A stretch of 64,000 bases of DNA from Sulfurimonas hydrogeniphila (GTDB lineage: Bacteria > Campylobacterota > Campylobacteria > Campylobacterales > Sulfurimonadaceae), in contig NZ_CP035534.1 in assembly GCF_009068765.1 (NCBI RefSeq), positions 744,001 through 808,000 of the forward strand, in the 5' to 3' direction. Positions within the stretch are counted from its first letter, which is position 1. Every line of letters begins with the position of its first letter. Shown here one piece after another: positions 16,618 to 25,892 of this stretch. A program made the translations under genes and the position numbers. The notes beneath the pieces are model-generated. The model worked only from the letters and a program-made list of their open reading frames with translations. It searched no databases and was not told the origin of the DNA.

Positions 16618-16623
16618 TATAAT
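16618..16623 (+). promoter_or_regulatory. -10 element of the rsmH operon
   Basis: TATAAT preceded by TG (TGTATAAT). It predicts a start near 16630 and a leader of about 25 bases to the TTG at 16655. Confidence 0.5.
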
Positions 16624-16654
16624 CACTAATAAATTTCTATTGACAGGGTGTCTT

Positions 16655-17581
16655 TTGCAAAATATTCCACATGTTCCGGTTTTATATAAAGAGGTTGTCG
16701 AAGCTTTTAAAGATTTACAAGAGGGTATAGTGATAGACTGTACCATGGGGTACGGCGGACACTCCTGTATGATACTTGAAGCCAATCCAAATATAAAACT
16801 CATAGCAATTGATCAGGATCAGACCGCTATAGACTTTTCAACAAAACGTCTTGAACAATACGGTAAGAGAGTAAGTATAAGAAAAGGCCGTTTTTCAAAT
16901 GTGATGCAAGAAATTTTGCAAGAGGTTGATCCCGGCGAAATTAAAGGCATCCTTGCAGACATAGGGGTGTCTTCTTTGCAGCTTGACCAAAAAGAGAGGG
17001 GCTTTTCGTACGAGAGTGAGACACTTGACATGCGTATGGACAAAGAAGCACCACTGAGTGCTTTACATGTAGTGAATGAATATGCTAAAAGCGAACTTGA
17101 AAAAATACTTTTAGAATACGGAGAACTCAGAAACTATAAAAAAATTGCAGATGCTATTGTACAAAACCGTCCTTTTGTTTCTGCAAAAGAGTTAAGTGAA
17201 GCCGTCAAACCACATATGCCAAGAGGCAAGAAAATTCATCCTGCAACACTTTTGATGCAGGCAATCCGCATAGAAGTAAATGATGAACTCGGTGAACTCA
17301 GATCACTGCTCAAGAGCATAGAAGAAGCAAAACTGCCGGATGCAAAAGTAGCAATAATATCTTTTCACTCTCTTGAAGACAGGATTGTTAAAAGAGAGTT
17401 TTCCAAATGGTCCAAATCATGCATATGTCCTCCTGAGGCATTTCGCTGTACATGCGGAAACAATAATCAGTTAGGAAAGATTTTAACGAAAAAACCGATT
17501 ACGGCTACAGATGAAGAACTCAAAGAAAATGTCAGGAGCCGCAGCGCAAAAATGCGTCTGTTCCAAATGGGTGAAAAATGA
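16655..17581 (+). CDS. rsmH: 16S rRNA (cytosine-1402 N4) methyltransferase RsmH
   Basis: Methylates C1402 in the ribosomal P site. The 308 residues start HVPVLYKEVVEAF, the usual RsmH opening. They carry the SAM site VIDCTMGYGGHSCMIL, GILADIGVSSLQLDQKERGFSY, and the C-terminal SFHSLEDRIVKREF. I take TTG at 16655 because AGGGTG lies six bases upstream and the family start fits. A TTG at 16640 would add five residues. The gene overlaps the following FtsL-like gene by four bases, as in division clusters. Confidence 0.93.
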   Translation: MQNIPHVPVLYKEVVEAFKDLQEGIVIDCTMGYGGHSCMILEANPNIKLIAIDQDQTAIDFSTKRLEQYGKRVSIRKGRFSNVMQEILQEVDPGEIKGILADIGVSSLQLDQKERGFSYESETLDMRMDKEAPLSALHVVNEYAKSELEKILLEYGELRNYKKIADAIVQNRPFVSAKELSEAVKPHMPRGKKIHPATLLMQAIRIEVNDELGELRSLLKSIEEAKLPDAKVAIISFHSLEDRIVKREFSKWSKSCICPPEAFRCTCGNNNQLGKILTKKPITATDEELKENVRSRSAKMRLFQMGEK

Positions 17582-17856
17582 GCGAAAAGAACGAACTTTT
17601 AGATGAACTTGATAATCTGGTCATATCAAAACAAAAGTTAGGTCTGAACTATTTTTTATATATGTTGCTGGTGTTGACATTTATAGCCATGTTTGCATTT
17701 CCTAAAATTTACATTACAGAGCAAATTTACTTTAAAAGCAGAGATATTGCAAAACTCAAAGTAGAGTATGATACGCTCAAAGAAGAAAACAAACTCATCC
17801 GTGCTTCTGTTGAGTCGATAAAATTTAAAAATCAAATACTAGATACTCTCTTTTAA
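17578..17856 (+). CDS. FtsL/DivIC-like small coiled-coil membrane protein
   Basis: The 92 residues have a cytoplasmic N-terminus, one helix (about 24-41, YFLYMLLVLTFIAMFAF) and a short periplasmic coiled coil (DIAKLKVEYDTLKEENKLIRA). This is the build of FtsL, and its place directly after rsmH is where ftsL sits in many bacteria. Sequence in this family is poorly conserved, so the assignment rests on topology and position. A role in septal ring assembly is therefore inference. Confidence 0.65.
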   Translation: MSEKNELLDELDNLVISKQKLGLNYFLYMLLVLTFIAMFAFPKIYITEQIYFKSRDIAKLKVEYDTLKEENKLIRASVESIKFKNQILDTLF

Positions 17857-17865
17857 GGAACAGCA

Positions 17866-20800
17866 GTGATTCGTAAGTTTATAGAATTTGCTACAGAAAA
17901 ACCACTTTTAAATCATATACTATTACTCTTTATTTTTATGCTCTCCATTTTTGCGTATATCAATATACCCAAAGAGATTTTCCCTCCGATGAATATGGAT
18001 AAAATAACCATAAAAGGCGGTTATGCCGGAACATCGGCTGATATTTTGGACAAAATGGTTGTGCAGAGCATTGAAAATGATTTGCAGAATATTGATGCAC
18101 TTGAAGATATAAAAAGCAGTATCAAAAACGGTTCATTCAGTATCAGTGCAGACATTAAGAACGGTTCGGACAATATTACAGTACTCAATGATGTCAAAGA
18201 TGTGGTGAGCAGTGTAAAAAAAGATTTGCCGGCGGATATGAATGAGCCTGTTGCCAAAATCAAAACACATGCATTTCCCCTTGTTCTTATAGCTCTCTCC
18301 GGTGATGTTCCTAAAGAAACACTGCTAAAACATGCAGATGAACTTAAAACAGAATTAAGCAAGTTTAAAGATTTGAGCGACATTACAATTCGTGGTGATG
18401 CCGATGAAGAGTTGGATATACAGCTTAATCCGCAAAAAATAAGAGCCTACGGACTCTCCTCAACACTGGTTGTCGCACAACTCTCCAAAATAAGTTCGAT
18501 TTTTCCCATAGGCACTATCAAACAAAAAGCAAATCATCTTTATATTTCTACATACAACGGTGAAAAGACACAAAAGGCGGTTGAAAATACACTGATTGAT
18601 GTTGGTGGAAAAAGAGTTAAAATCGGCGATATTGCAGAGGTTTCTTTCAAGTTGAGTGATGAGGTGGAACTCTCCCACTATAATGGGGTACGAAATATTT
18701 CAATAAATGTCACAAAGAGCAAAAACGGCAATGCCATTGCTTTGGTAAAAGAGATACGAGAACTTTTAAAAAAACAAGAAGCAAAACATCCTGATTTGGA
18801 TTATAACATCTACACAGATACTTCTGTATGGATTAAAAACCGCCTCAATACCGTCTTTTCAAATATAATGTTTGGTTTGATGCTTGTTTTTTTGGCAATG
18901 CTGATTTTTATCAACAGAGGTATAGCCTTTGTTGTTGCACTCGGTATTCCTGTAAGTTTTATGATAGGGCTTATCGTGACAGAGATATTGGGAGACAGTC
19001 TTAATATGCTCTCTCTTCTGGGAGCACTGATTGCGCTTGGAATGCTCGTTGATGAGGCAATAGTTGTAGCTGAGAACATCTACAGGCACCTTGAAGAGGG
19101 GATGGATAGAAAAGAAGCGGTCATAACAGGTGCGGCAGAGATGTTTCCTGCCGTACTTACGGCAACGCTTACAACAGTTTTCGCATTTTTACCTATGCTC
19201 TTGATGACAGGTGAAATGGGAATGTTTATTAAGATAATTCCTATAATGATAACGGTCCTTTTACTCTCTTCACTCTTTGAAGCTTTTTATTTTCTTCCTT
19301 TGCATGCACATGACTTTTTGAAAGTCTCCAAAGAAGGGAGTTTTACAAAACGATTTTGGCAGAAAATGCATGACTGGTACAGTACAGCCCTGCATTTTCT
19401 TTTTAGAAGAAAGTTTCTCTCTTTGAGTGTTATTGTTGTGAGCATTGTTTTACTTGAATTTGTAATGATTAAAAATGCAAAATTTCAGCTTTTTCCGGAT
19501 TTTGACAATACTCAAATATATGTCTATGGAAAGGTCAATATTAACAATGAACTCAAAGATACGGAAAAAATTGTAACAAAACTGGAGAATATCATCCTTA
19601 AAAACATAAATAATGAAGATGTCTCCTCTGTAACTTCTGTTATCGGTTTTAAAATGGATGCCAAAAACAGAGCCGAACTCGGTGAAAATATGTTTCATAT
19701 ATTTATAGATTTACATGAGCGCGCGCCTGAGAATTTTTTTGATACATACATCAGTCCTTATCTCTCTATAGAATACAACCCTGGAGTACAAACACGTAAA
19801 AAAGATGCAAAAGAGATAGCAAAAGAGATTAAAGAAGTATTGAAAAATCAAAAATCAGCTTTTGAAGAACTTGTTGTGAAAGTACCTGGTGCAGGGGTGA
19901 TAGCACATGATGTCGAAATTGGTTTGAGTACAAAAAATGCCCAAAGTGTTGTACCCTATCTGAAAATTCTTGAAAAAGAACTCGCAGGTATCAAGGGTGT
20001 TTACAATATAGCAGATGATGCAACGCTCGGTGAGAAAGAATTAAAGTTACATGTAAACAGATATGGTCAGGAACTGGGCTTTACCGAACAGGATGTTTCA
20101 AATGAACTGCGGGCATATTATCTTAAAGGGGAATACGGGAAACTTTTTAATGACCAGGGCTTGGTGCGTATACGACTTGACAGCAATGTAAATAAAGAGA
20201 TACGTTCCATACATACAATTGAATTGCAGGTTCCGGGATCAGACAAATATGTTGCCTTAAAAGAGATATGTGATTTTGAGTATATACAAAGCTTTGTAAC
20301 GCTTAAAAAAGAAAACGGCAAAAGAGTACGCAGTGTTTATGCTTCTACAGACAAAAAAATTATAACATCATCCGAACTCATGAAAAAACTTCAACCGACA
20401 CTGCAAAAGTTTAAAAAAGAGGGCATTGCTGTAGATATCAAAGGAGAAGAAAAAGAGAATAACAAAAACAAAAGAGAGATGATGCAGTCGGCGCTTATAG
20501 CAATATTTTTAATTTTTATTACTTTGGTGTGGCTCTTTGATTCTATAAGAAAATCTTTAATTGTTATCAGTACAATTCCTCTTGTACTTCTGGGTGTTTA
20601 TGTGGGACACTGGATAATGGGGCTAAACCTGACTATGCCGGGACTCATAGGTATAGTAGGGCTTGCAGGTGTTGTTGTCAATGACGGGCTTATCATGGTA
20701 GATTTTATAAAAAATGCCAAAAATACAGAAGATCTGATGAAAAGAGCGCAAACACGACTCAGACCGATTCTTTTGACATCGCTGACAACCGTACTGGGGC

Positions 20801-20967
20801 TTTTAACACTTATATTTTTTGCATCAGGTCAGGCAAAAATACTCCAACCGATGGCAATATCTTTGGGATATGGTATCGCATGGGCGACAGTGTTAAATCT
20901 GTTGTATGTCCCCTTGCTTTATGCTGTTGTATATAAAATCAAACCACCTCAAGCAAACAAAGGATAA
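17866..20967 (+). CDS. RND-family efflux transporter (AcrB/MMPL-like)
   Basis: The 1033 residues have the RND plan: a first helix (about 16-32), a large periplasmic loop beginning PKEIFPPMNMDKITIKGGYAG, a six-helix block from about 325, a second large loop, and a final helix block from about 865. The proton-relay acidic residues are in GMLVDEAIVVAENIYRHL, and the symmetrical motif is GLAGVVVNDGLIMVDFI. The start is GTG with AAGGAA upstream. No membrane-fusion or TolC-type partner is adjacent, so the substrate is unknown. It follows the rsmH-ftsL pair by 9 bases. Confidence 0.9.
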   Translation: MIRKFIEFATEKPLLNHILLLFIFMLSIFAYINIPKEIFPPMNMDKITIKGGYAGTSADILDKMVVQSIENDLQNIDALEDIKSSIKNGSFSISADIKNGSDNITVLNDVKDVVSSVKKDLPADMNEPVAKIKTHAFPLVLIALSGDVPKETLLKHADELKTELSKFKDLSDITIRGDADEELDIQLNPQKIRAYGLSSTLVVAQLSKISSIFPIGTIKQKANHLYISTYNGEKTQKAVENTLIDVGGKRVKIGDIAEVSFKLSDEVELSHYNGVRNISINVTKSKNGNAIALVKEIRELLKKQEAKHPDLDYNIYTDTSVWIKNRLNTVFSNIMFGLMLVFLAMLIFINRGIAFVVALGIPVSFMIGLIVTEILGDSLNMLSLLGALIALGMLVDEAIVVAENIYRHLEEGMDRKEAVITGAAEMFPAVLTATLTTVFAFLPMLLMTGEMGMFIKIIPIMITVLLLSSLFEAFYFLPLHAHDFLKVSKEGSFTKRFWQKMHDWYSTALHFLFRRKFLSLSVIVVSIVLLEFVMIKNAKFQLFPDFDNTQIYVYGKVNINNELKDTEKIVTKLENIILKNINNEDVSSVTSVIGFKMDAKNRAELGENMFHIFIDLHERAPENFFDTYISPYLSIEYNPGVQTRKKDAKEIAKEIKEVLKNQKSAFEELVVKVPGAGVIAHDVEIGLSTKNAQSVVPYLKILEKELAGIKGVYNIADDATLGEKELKLHVNRYGQELGFTEQDVSNELRAYYLKGEYGKLFNDQGLVRIRLDSNVNKEIRSIHTIELQVPGSDKYVALKEICDFEYIQSFVTLKKENGKRVRSVYASTDKKIITSSELMKKLQPTLQKFKKEGIAVDIKGEEKENNKNKREMMQSALIAIFLIFITLVWLFDSIRKSLIVISTIPLVLLGVYVGHWIMGLNLTMPGLIGIVGLAGVVVNDGLIMVDFIKNAKNTEDLMKRAQTRLRPILLTSLTTVLGLLTLIFFASGQAKILQPMAISLGYGIAWATVLNLLYVPLLYAVVYKIKPPQANKG

Positions 20968-20969
20968 AA

Positions 20970-21407
20970 ATGAATTTAGAAATAAGTCAGGCGCAGTTTG
21001 GTGTAAGACCACCGGTGACAAAACCAATACCGGAGTTTTTGCTGGAAGTAGGGGAGGAAGGCATCAGGGAACTGATTTCCAAACACTATGATGCAATAAA
21101 ACAGAGTGATATTTCTCATCTTTTTCCTCAGGATGATGCAGAATTTGAAAAAGCAAAAGTGAATTCGGCAGATTTTTTCATTCAAATATGCGGAGGACCG
21201 AAGTATTTTAATCAAAACAGAGGGGCACCGCAAATGGTAGGTCGTCACGCACCGTTTCGCATTGATGCAAAAGCACGTCAAACATGGCTGGAACTCTATA
21301 AGCCGCTCATTGAAGAGCTAAAAGAAAAAGGGGTGACAGAAACATCACTGTACTCATTTTGGAGATATTTGGATATATTTTCCATCTGGATGATAAATAC
21401 GCAGTAG
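20970..21407 (+). CDS. Truncated haemoglobin, group II-like
   Basis: The 145 residues include FFIQICGGPKYFNQNRGAP followed by RHAPFRIDAKARQTWLELY. The histidine of RHAPF is the expected proximal heme ligand, and the tryptophan of TWLELY is the conserved G8 residue of group II globins. Such globins bind oxygen or nitric oxide and often protect against nitrosative stress. That would suit a denitrifier, but the gene sits two bases after an RND transporter, not in the nir region. A good AAAGGA precedes the ATG. Confidence 0.85.
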   Translation: MNLEISQAQFGVRPPVTKPIPEFLLEVGEEGIRELISKHYDAIKQSDISHLFPQDDAEFEKAKVNSADFFIQICGGPKYFNQNRGAPQMVGRHAPFRIDAKARQTWLELYKPLIEELKEKGVTETSLYSFWRYLDIFSIWMINTQ

Positions 21408-21444
21408 TAACCGCATAATAAGGATTATATAAGGAAGCTCCTTG

Positions 21445-21450
21445 TATAAT
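21445..21450 (+). promoter_or_regulatory. -10 element of the tRNA gene
   Basis: TATAAT with TG immediately before it. It predicts a start about 15 bases upstream of the tRNA. A short inverted repeat, AAGGA-AGC-TCCTT, precedes it. Confidence 0.5.
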
Positions 21451-21471
21451 TCCGACCTACCAACAATAAGT

Positions 21472-21548
21472 GGGTTCTTAGCTCAGTTGGTTAGAGCTCT
21501 CGGCTCATAACCGAGCGGTCGAGTGTTCGAGTCACTCAGAACCCACCA
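21472..21548 (+). tRNA. tRNA-Met (CAU), CCA encoded
   Basis: The 77 bases fold as a full cloverleaf. The acceptor GGGTTCT pairs with AGAACCC. The D arm starts GCTC. The anticodon stem CTCGG/CCGAG encloses loop CTCATAA with anticodon CAT. The T arm is GAGTG-TTCGAGT-CACTC, and the gene ends in discriminator A plus CCA. The G1-C72 pair rules out the usual initiator. Elongator tRNA-Met is most likely, though a lysidine-modified tRNA-Ile2 cannot be excluded without modelling. Confidence 0.93.
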
Positions 21549-21798
21549 CTTACAAACCCCCTAAACAACGAACTTTAAATTTGAATTGGTGTATTGTTTT
21601 TTCAACAAAATTTTTCAACACTCTTGGAACTATTTTTTTATGCTTTGTCAATTTTTATTTTTTGGTTGAAATAGATTAGCAGGTTATCAGTTAACCCTGC
21701 CTTTCAACTTACTTTTAAAAAATTGCACTTGATATTAGAATTGGCGGGTTAAAATAAGGGGCAAACATAACATTTTTCGTTCCCTCTTTTGTTTGTAA

Positions 21799-22473
21799 CT
21801 AATCCGCTGTTGGCAATCCGAATTTCTGAGTAATCAATTCTCCTTCTTCATTAAAAAAAAGATAATAAAGCAAATCTTTCTTTACATGTAAACCCGCCAA
21901 GAATCTCAAAGCAAGGTTTGCCTGCAGAGATGCTATGTGCATAACAATCGGTGCTGCAATACCTGCGGGTGTTTTTTGTACAATTTTAAAGGCGTCATTA
22001 AAAGATGATTTGTCAAAAAAACAGACCTGTCCGTGAAATGCTTCTACACTTCCATAAATCCAGGGTGTATTGACTTTTTTTGCATACGTGTTAATATCCC
22101 CGCGTGTAGGAAGATTATCTGTGGCATCTAAAATGAGATCCACTGTAATGTTTTTTTTGCTCCACTCTTCAAAATTACACTCATGGGAAACAGCTTTTGT
22201 GAAGGGACATCGCTGTTGTATAATTTCAGCATTTATTTTTGCCTTGTTCTTCCCTTCATCTCCTAGTTTAAAAGCGATTTGTCTATGAATGTTATGCAGA
22301 CTGACTTCATCAAAATCTATAATGTGGATTTCTCCGATTCCTGTTGATCCCAAAGCAAAGGCAAGCGAAGAACCAAGCCCTCCTGCTCCAACAATTGCTA
22401 TTTTTTTTGTTTGAAGATTTTTTTGTGTCTCTTCTCCCCAAAGTTGCACCTGTCTGTGAAAATACTCCATCAT
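21799..22473 (-). CDS. ThiF/MoeB/HesA-family adenylyltransferase
   Basis: Activates the C-terminus of a small ubiquitin-like sulfur carrier by adenylation. The 224 residues open with the arginine-finger region FHRQVQLWGEE. They then show the ATP site IVGAGGLGSSLAFALGSTG, IIDFDEVSLHNIHRQIAF, and the catalytic aspartate in LILDATDNLPTR. The paired CxxC zinc motifs of MoeB are not visible. Last gene of the metY-metX operon, overlapping the nitrilase-like gene. No ThiS or MoaD partner is adjacent, so the pathway is open. Confidence 0.85.
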   Translation of the reverse strand: MMEYFHRQVQLWGEETQKNLQTKKIAIVGAGGLGSSLAFALGSTGIGEIHIIDFDEVSLHNIHRQIAFKLGDEGKNKAKINAEIIQQRCPFTKAVSHECNFEEWSKKNITVDLILDATDNLPTRGDINTYAKKVNTPWIYGSVEAFHGQVCFFDKSSFNDAFKIVQKTPAGIAAPIVMHIASLQANLALRFLAGLHVKKDLLYYLFFNEEGELITQKFGLPTAD

Positions 22474-23288
22474 TATAAATCCTTTTTTGTAAGTTTTAAT
22501 GCTCTCTTGCTGATAGCTTCTTTAAATCCCCATGTGCGACGAGAGCGCACTACCTCTGTATGACTCATATCAACTATCATTAACTCTTCAGTATTTCCCA
22601 AATGGTTTAAAACTTCCGCATTCGGGGATGCCAATATAGAATCACCGTAAAATTTCCATACAAACTCTTTGTCCTGATACTCACCGATTCTGTTGGCTCT
22701 GAGTATATACATATTGTGTGTAAATGCTCTTGTGAGTATTAATGCTTTCCATCTCTCATAAGAGTCAAAAGTTGAAACGCTCGGTACAAGCAAACAGTCT
22801 ATGTTTTTATTTCTAAGTTTAGCAAAAAATTCATCAAAATGAAGTTCAAATCCGTTCATTACCGCAAATTTGAAGCCGTCAATTTTAAAAACCATAGGGG
22901 AGAGCAGTGGTGCAAGTGCATTTGCAAAGAATTTTTCTTCATTCCAGTGGGCATAGTTAATAAGGATTTGCTGATTGTAGTAAGAGGCAGATGTTGGAGA
23001 AAACTTTGCAATGCATTTGTAAATCTTATCTTTTTTGACAATAACCAAGGGAGCGATTATTGTTATACTGTATGTTAAAGAGAGTTCTTTGAGGATTTTA
23101 ATCTGATGGAGTGCCTGCTCTTTTATCATAGAGACAGACATCTGTTCGAGTTCTTTGAAAAAAGGATTGAGAACGTATTCACCAAGAAGTAGGACTTTGA
23201 CGCCTTTTTTACTGGCTATCCGAATATAGTTATAAAGTTTTGTAGAACTCATTCCCTGTGCATTGAGCTGTAAAACTGCCGCTCTCAT
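22473..23288 (-). CDS. Nitrilase-superfamily protein lacking catalytic Cys and Lys
   Basis: The 271 residues follow the carbon-nitrogen hydrolase fold. The glutamate site is present in LLLGEYVLNPFF. The lysine site, normally YxKxHLF, reads YYNQQILINYA. The nucleophile site, normally ICYDxRFPE, reads VMNGFELHFDEFF. Cys is therefore Gly, and Lys appears to be Gln. It is probably not an amidase; a binding or regulatory role is likelier. It lies between xseB and the ThiF-like gene, with overlapping ends. Confidence 0.78.
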   Translation of the reverse strand: MRAAVLQLNAQGMSSTKLYNYIRIASKKGVKVLLLGEYVLNPFFKELEQMSVSMIKEQALHQIKILKELSLTYSITIIAPLVIVKKDKIYKCIAKFSPTSASYYNQQILINYAHWNEEKFFANALAPLLSPMVFKIDGFKFAVMNGFELHFDEFFAKLRNKNIDCLLVPSVSTFDSYERWKALILTRAFTHNMYILRANRIGEYQDKEFVWKFYGDSILASPNAEVLNHLGNTEELMIVDMSHTEVVRSRRTWGFKEAISKRALKLTKKDL

Positions 23289-23473
23289 TGCGTAGTTTTT
23301 AAATTTTGAATTTTGATTTGAGCTTCTTCAAGCATTTTTTGTGCTTCGGCCAACTCTTTCATGCCTTTTTCATAGGCTTTTACACTTTCTTCAAGTGTAA
23401 TCTCGGGGCTCATAAGTGTTTCCAAAATTTCTTTGGCATTTTGGAGTTTTTTTTCAAATTTTTCTTTAGCCAT
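23285..23473 (-). CDS. xseB: Exodeoxyribonuclease VII small subunit
   Basis: The 62-residue helical protein contains FEKKLQNAKEILETLMSPEITLEESVKAYEKGMK, the XseB signature, followed by a second helix. It partners XseA, which is not in the window, to degrade single-stranded DNA. I use the ATG at 23473 because AAGGA lies eight bases upstream. The ATG at 23482 abuts that ribosome site directly. Both ends overlap neighbouring genes. Confidence 0.9.
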   Translation of the reverse strand: MAKEKFEKKLQNAKEILETLMSPEITLEESVKAYEKGMKELAEAQKMLEEAQIKIQNLKTTQ

Positions 23474-24572
23474 TGAGTGCATCCTTTACATTGTTTTCAA
23501 ATTTATCAAGCTCTACCAAAAATGCGTCATGACCATAGTTGCTGTCAATATCTATATAATCATGATTTCTGTTTCCTATTTTTTTGAGTATCTGTGCCAT
23601 TTCTTGCATTTCAGTGTTTTTAAACAGCAGATCATTTTTAAAACTTATCAGATACAGAGCAGAGGTTATTCTTTTAAGTGCTTCATCCAGCGAGTCAAAT
23701 CCTCGAGACAGGTCATATATGTTAATGGCTTTTGTGATATAAAGATAGGACAAGGGATCAAACCATTTTGTAAAATTGTACCCGTTGTATTCCAGATAAG
23801 ACTCTACCTGAAACTTTCCAAAAAGCTCATACAGCCCATCTGTGAGTTTATACTCTCTGCCAAATTTTTCACGCATTGATTCTGGAGACAAAAAGCTGAT
23901 ATGCCCCGCCATACGACCGACTGCCATCCCGGAGAGTCCCTGTTCTTTGAGAAGATTCGGATCATAATATCCCTGTTTGAAATCAGGATCATTGAGAATG
24001 GATTCCTGCGCAACTTTGTTAAAAGCTATTGCCCATGGCTGTGTTGCATGTGTTGTTGCCATTGCAATAATTTTGTTGGCAAAGTTTGGATAGTGTATGG
24101 CAAACTGCAGTGCCTGCATACCGCCCATGGAACCGCCGATTATTGCATGTACTCTGTGAATATCGAGCCTGTCAAACAAAATACGCTGTGCTTTTACCAT
24201 GTCTTTTATGCTGACAACCGGAAATTTGTAACGGTAGGGTTCGTGATGGGGGTACTGCATGCTCATAGGACCTGTGGAACCAAAACAGCTGCCTATGACA
24301 TTTGAGCATATTACAAAATATCTGTCAGTATCAATGGCTTTTCCCGGACCGATAAAGCCATCCCACCAGCCGGGTTTTGCATCATCTTCATACAGTCCTG
24401 CAGCATGATGTGAACCGGTAAGTGCGTGACAGACAACCACTACATTGCTCTTCTCTTCATTAAGTGTGCCATAGGTTTCATAAATAATATCATACGGTTC
24501 TAAAATACGCCCGCTTTCAAGATAAAGCGGGTTTGTAAAATGTTCTGTATGCGTTTGCAGGTTTAAAGACAA
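23466..24572 (-). CDS. metX: Homoserine O-acetyltransferase
   Basis: Transfers acetyl from acetyl-CoA to homoserine for methionine synthesis. The 368-residue alpha/beta hydrolase has the oxyanion region VVVVCHALTGSHHAAG, the nucleophile serine in IGGSMGGMQALQFAIHYP, and the catalytic histidine in NYGHDAFLVE. The start is TTG at 24572 with GGAG upstream. It follows metY, the next enzyme of the pathway, in the same operon. Confidence 0.93.
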   Translation of the reverse strand: MSLNLQTHTEHFTNPLYLESGRILEPYDIIYETYGTLNEEKSNVVVVCHALTGSHHAAGLYEDDAKPGWWDGFIGPGKAIDTDRYFVICSNVIGSCFGSTGPMSMQYPHHEPYRYKFPVVSIKDMVKAQRILFDRLDIHRVHAIIGGSMGGMQALQFAIHYPNFANKIIAMATTHATQPWAIAFNKVAQESILNDPDFKQGYYDPNLLKEQGLSGMAVGRMAGHISFLSPESMREKFGREYKLTDGLYELFGKFQVESYLEYNGYNFTKWFDPLSYLYITKAINIYDLSRGFDSLDEALKRITSALYLISFKNDLLFKNTEMQEMAQILKKIGNRNHDYIDIDSNYGHDAFLVELDKFENNVKDALNG

Positions 24573-24623
24573 GGTGATTGCTCTCCGAAAATTAGTAACA
24601 GTATTTTAGCAAAAGAGTCTTAA

Positions 24624-25889
24624 TTATGCTTCAAGTGCCTCTTTCATATCTTCAATTAAATCTTTTGGACTCTCCAAACCACAGGAAATTCTAATCAGAC
24701 CTTCAGGAACACCACAGGCAAGCAGTTCTTCATGTGAGAGTTGCTGGTGTGTTGTCGAAGCAGGGTGCGTAATAATCGATTTTGAATCACCGATATTGAC
24801 AACAAGTGAATAGAGTTTTGTGGCATTGACAATTTTTGTTGCTTCATCAAAATTTTCAACCTCAAAACTGAGCAGTCCACTGCACAAACCGTCTTGAAAG
24901 TATTTTTGGGCATTCTTATAGTTAGGATTACTTTTTAAGCCAGGGTAGTTTACTTTTTTTACTTTAGGATGTGATTCTAAAAATTCTGCCAGTAAAAGTG
25001 CATTTTTTGAATGTTCTCTCATGCGTAAGGGAAGTGTTTCCATTCCTTGAATAAAGAGCCATGAATTAAACGGAGAGACAACAGCACCCAAATCACGCAA
25101 AAGGGAAAGACGGGCGCGAAGTGTGTAGGGAGGAAGCCCGACATCTGTGTAGACAAGTCCGTGGTACGAGGCATCAGGTTCATTAAAATGAGCATATCTC
25201 GGATTGTCTTTGAGTTTTTCTGCAAGATTCTTTTTCTCAACCATGATTCCGCCTATGGCAAGCCCCTGACCTGTAGTATATTTACTGGCACTGTGTACAG
25301 TAATATCTGCTCCAAACTCAAAAGGACGGCACAAAGCAGGGGTTGCAACTGTATTGTCAACAACAGTTAAAATATTATATTTGTCTGCAATGGAGGTAAT
25401 TGCCTCTATATCCGCAACATCAATACTCGGATTAGTCAATGATTCAAAAAAGATTATTTTTGTATTTTCATCAATAAGTGCTTCTATCTCTTTGGGTTGA
25501 TGCACATCAAAAAATCTGGCTTCTATGCCAAAACGTTTGAGTGTATGCGTGCTGAGCGTCAAGCTTCCTCCATAAAGCTGCTTGGCGCAAATAATGTTGT
25601 CTCCTGCCTGGGCTGCATTGGCAATTGCAAAAAAGATTGCACTCATACCGCTTGCTGTAGCAATGGCTGCTTCACCCTCTTCAAGTGCTGCAAAACGTTT
25701 TTCAAAAACATCCGTTGTAGGATTGTTAAGACGTGTGTATATGTTGCCGAGTTCTTTTAATGAAAAAAGATTCGCAGCATGTTCTACATCACGAAACTCA
25801 TAGGCAGTTGTCTGATAAATCGGAACCGCCATAGTCCCTTGCGTATCTTTTTCATATCCGGCATGGAGTGCTAATGTTTGTATATCCAC
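24624..25889 (-). CDS. metY: O-acetylhomoserine sulfhydrylase
   Basis: PLP enzyme making homocysteine from O-acetylhomoserine and sulfide. The 421 residues are in the Cys/Met metabolism family. Seen are AIATASGMSAIFFAIANAA, the PLP-lysine motif HSASKYTTGQG, and the C-terminal RISCGLESPKDLIEDM. The length matches MetY rather than the shorter MetB or MetC. GTG start with AAGGA upstream, three bases after the preceding gene. Confidence 0.92.
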   Translation of the reverse strand: MDIQTLALHAGYEKDTQGTMAVPIYQTTAYEFRDVEHAANLFSLKELGNIYTRLNNPTTDVFEKRFAALEEGEAAIATASGMSAIFFAIANAAQAGDNIICAKQLYGGSLTLSTHTLKRFGIEARFFDVHQPKEIEALIDENTKIIFFESLTNPSIDVADIEAITSIADKYNILTVVDNTVATPALCRPFEFGADITVHSASKYTTGQGLAIGGIMVEKKNLAEKLKDNPRYAHFNEPDASYHGLVYTDVGLPPYTLRARLSLLRDLGAVVSPFNSWLFIQGMETLPLRMREHSKNALLLAEFLESHPKVKKVNYPGLKSNPNYKNAQKYFQDGLCSGLLSFEVENFDEATKIVNATKLYSLVVNIGDSKSIITHPASTTHQQLSHEELLACGVPEGLIRISCGLESPKDLIEDMKEALEA

Positions 25890-25892
25890 AGG

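Noticed and set aside
21549-21798. Attachment site or integrated element downstream of the tRNA
   Set aside because: I saw no integrase gene and no repeat of the tRNA 3' end. The stretch is AT-rich non-coding DNA with a weak imperfect hairpin near 21679-21702.
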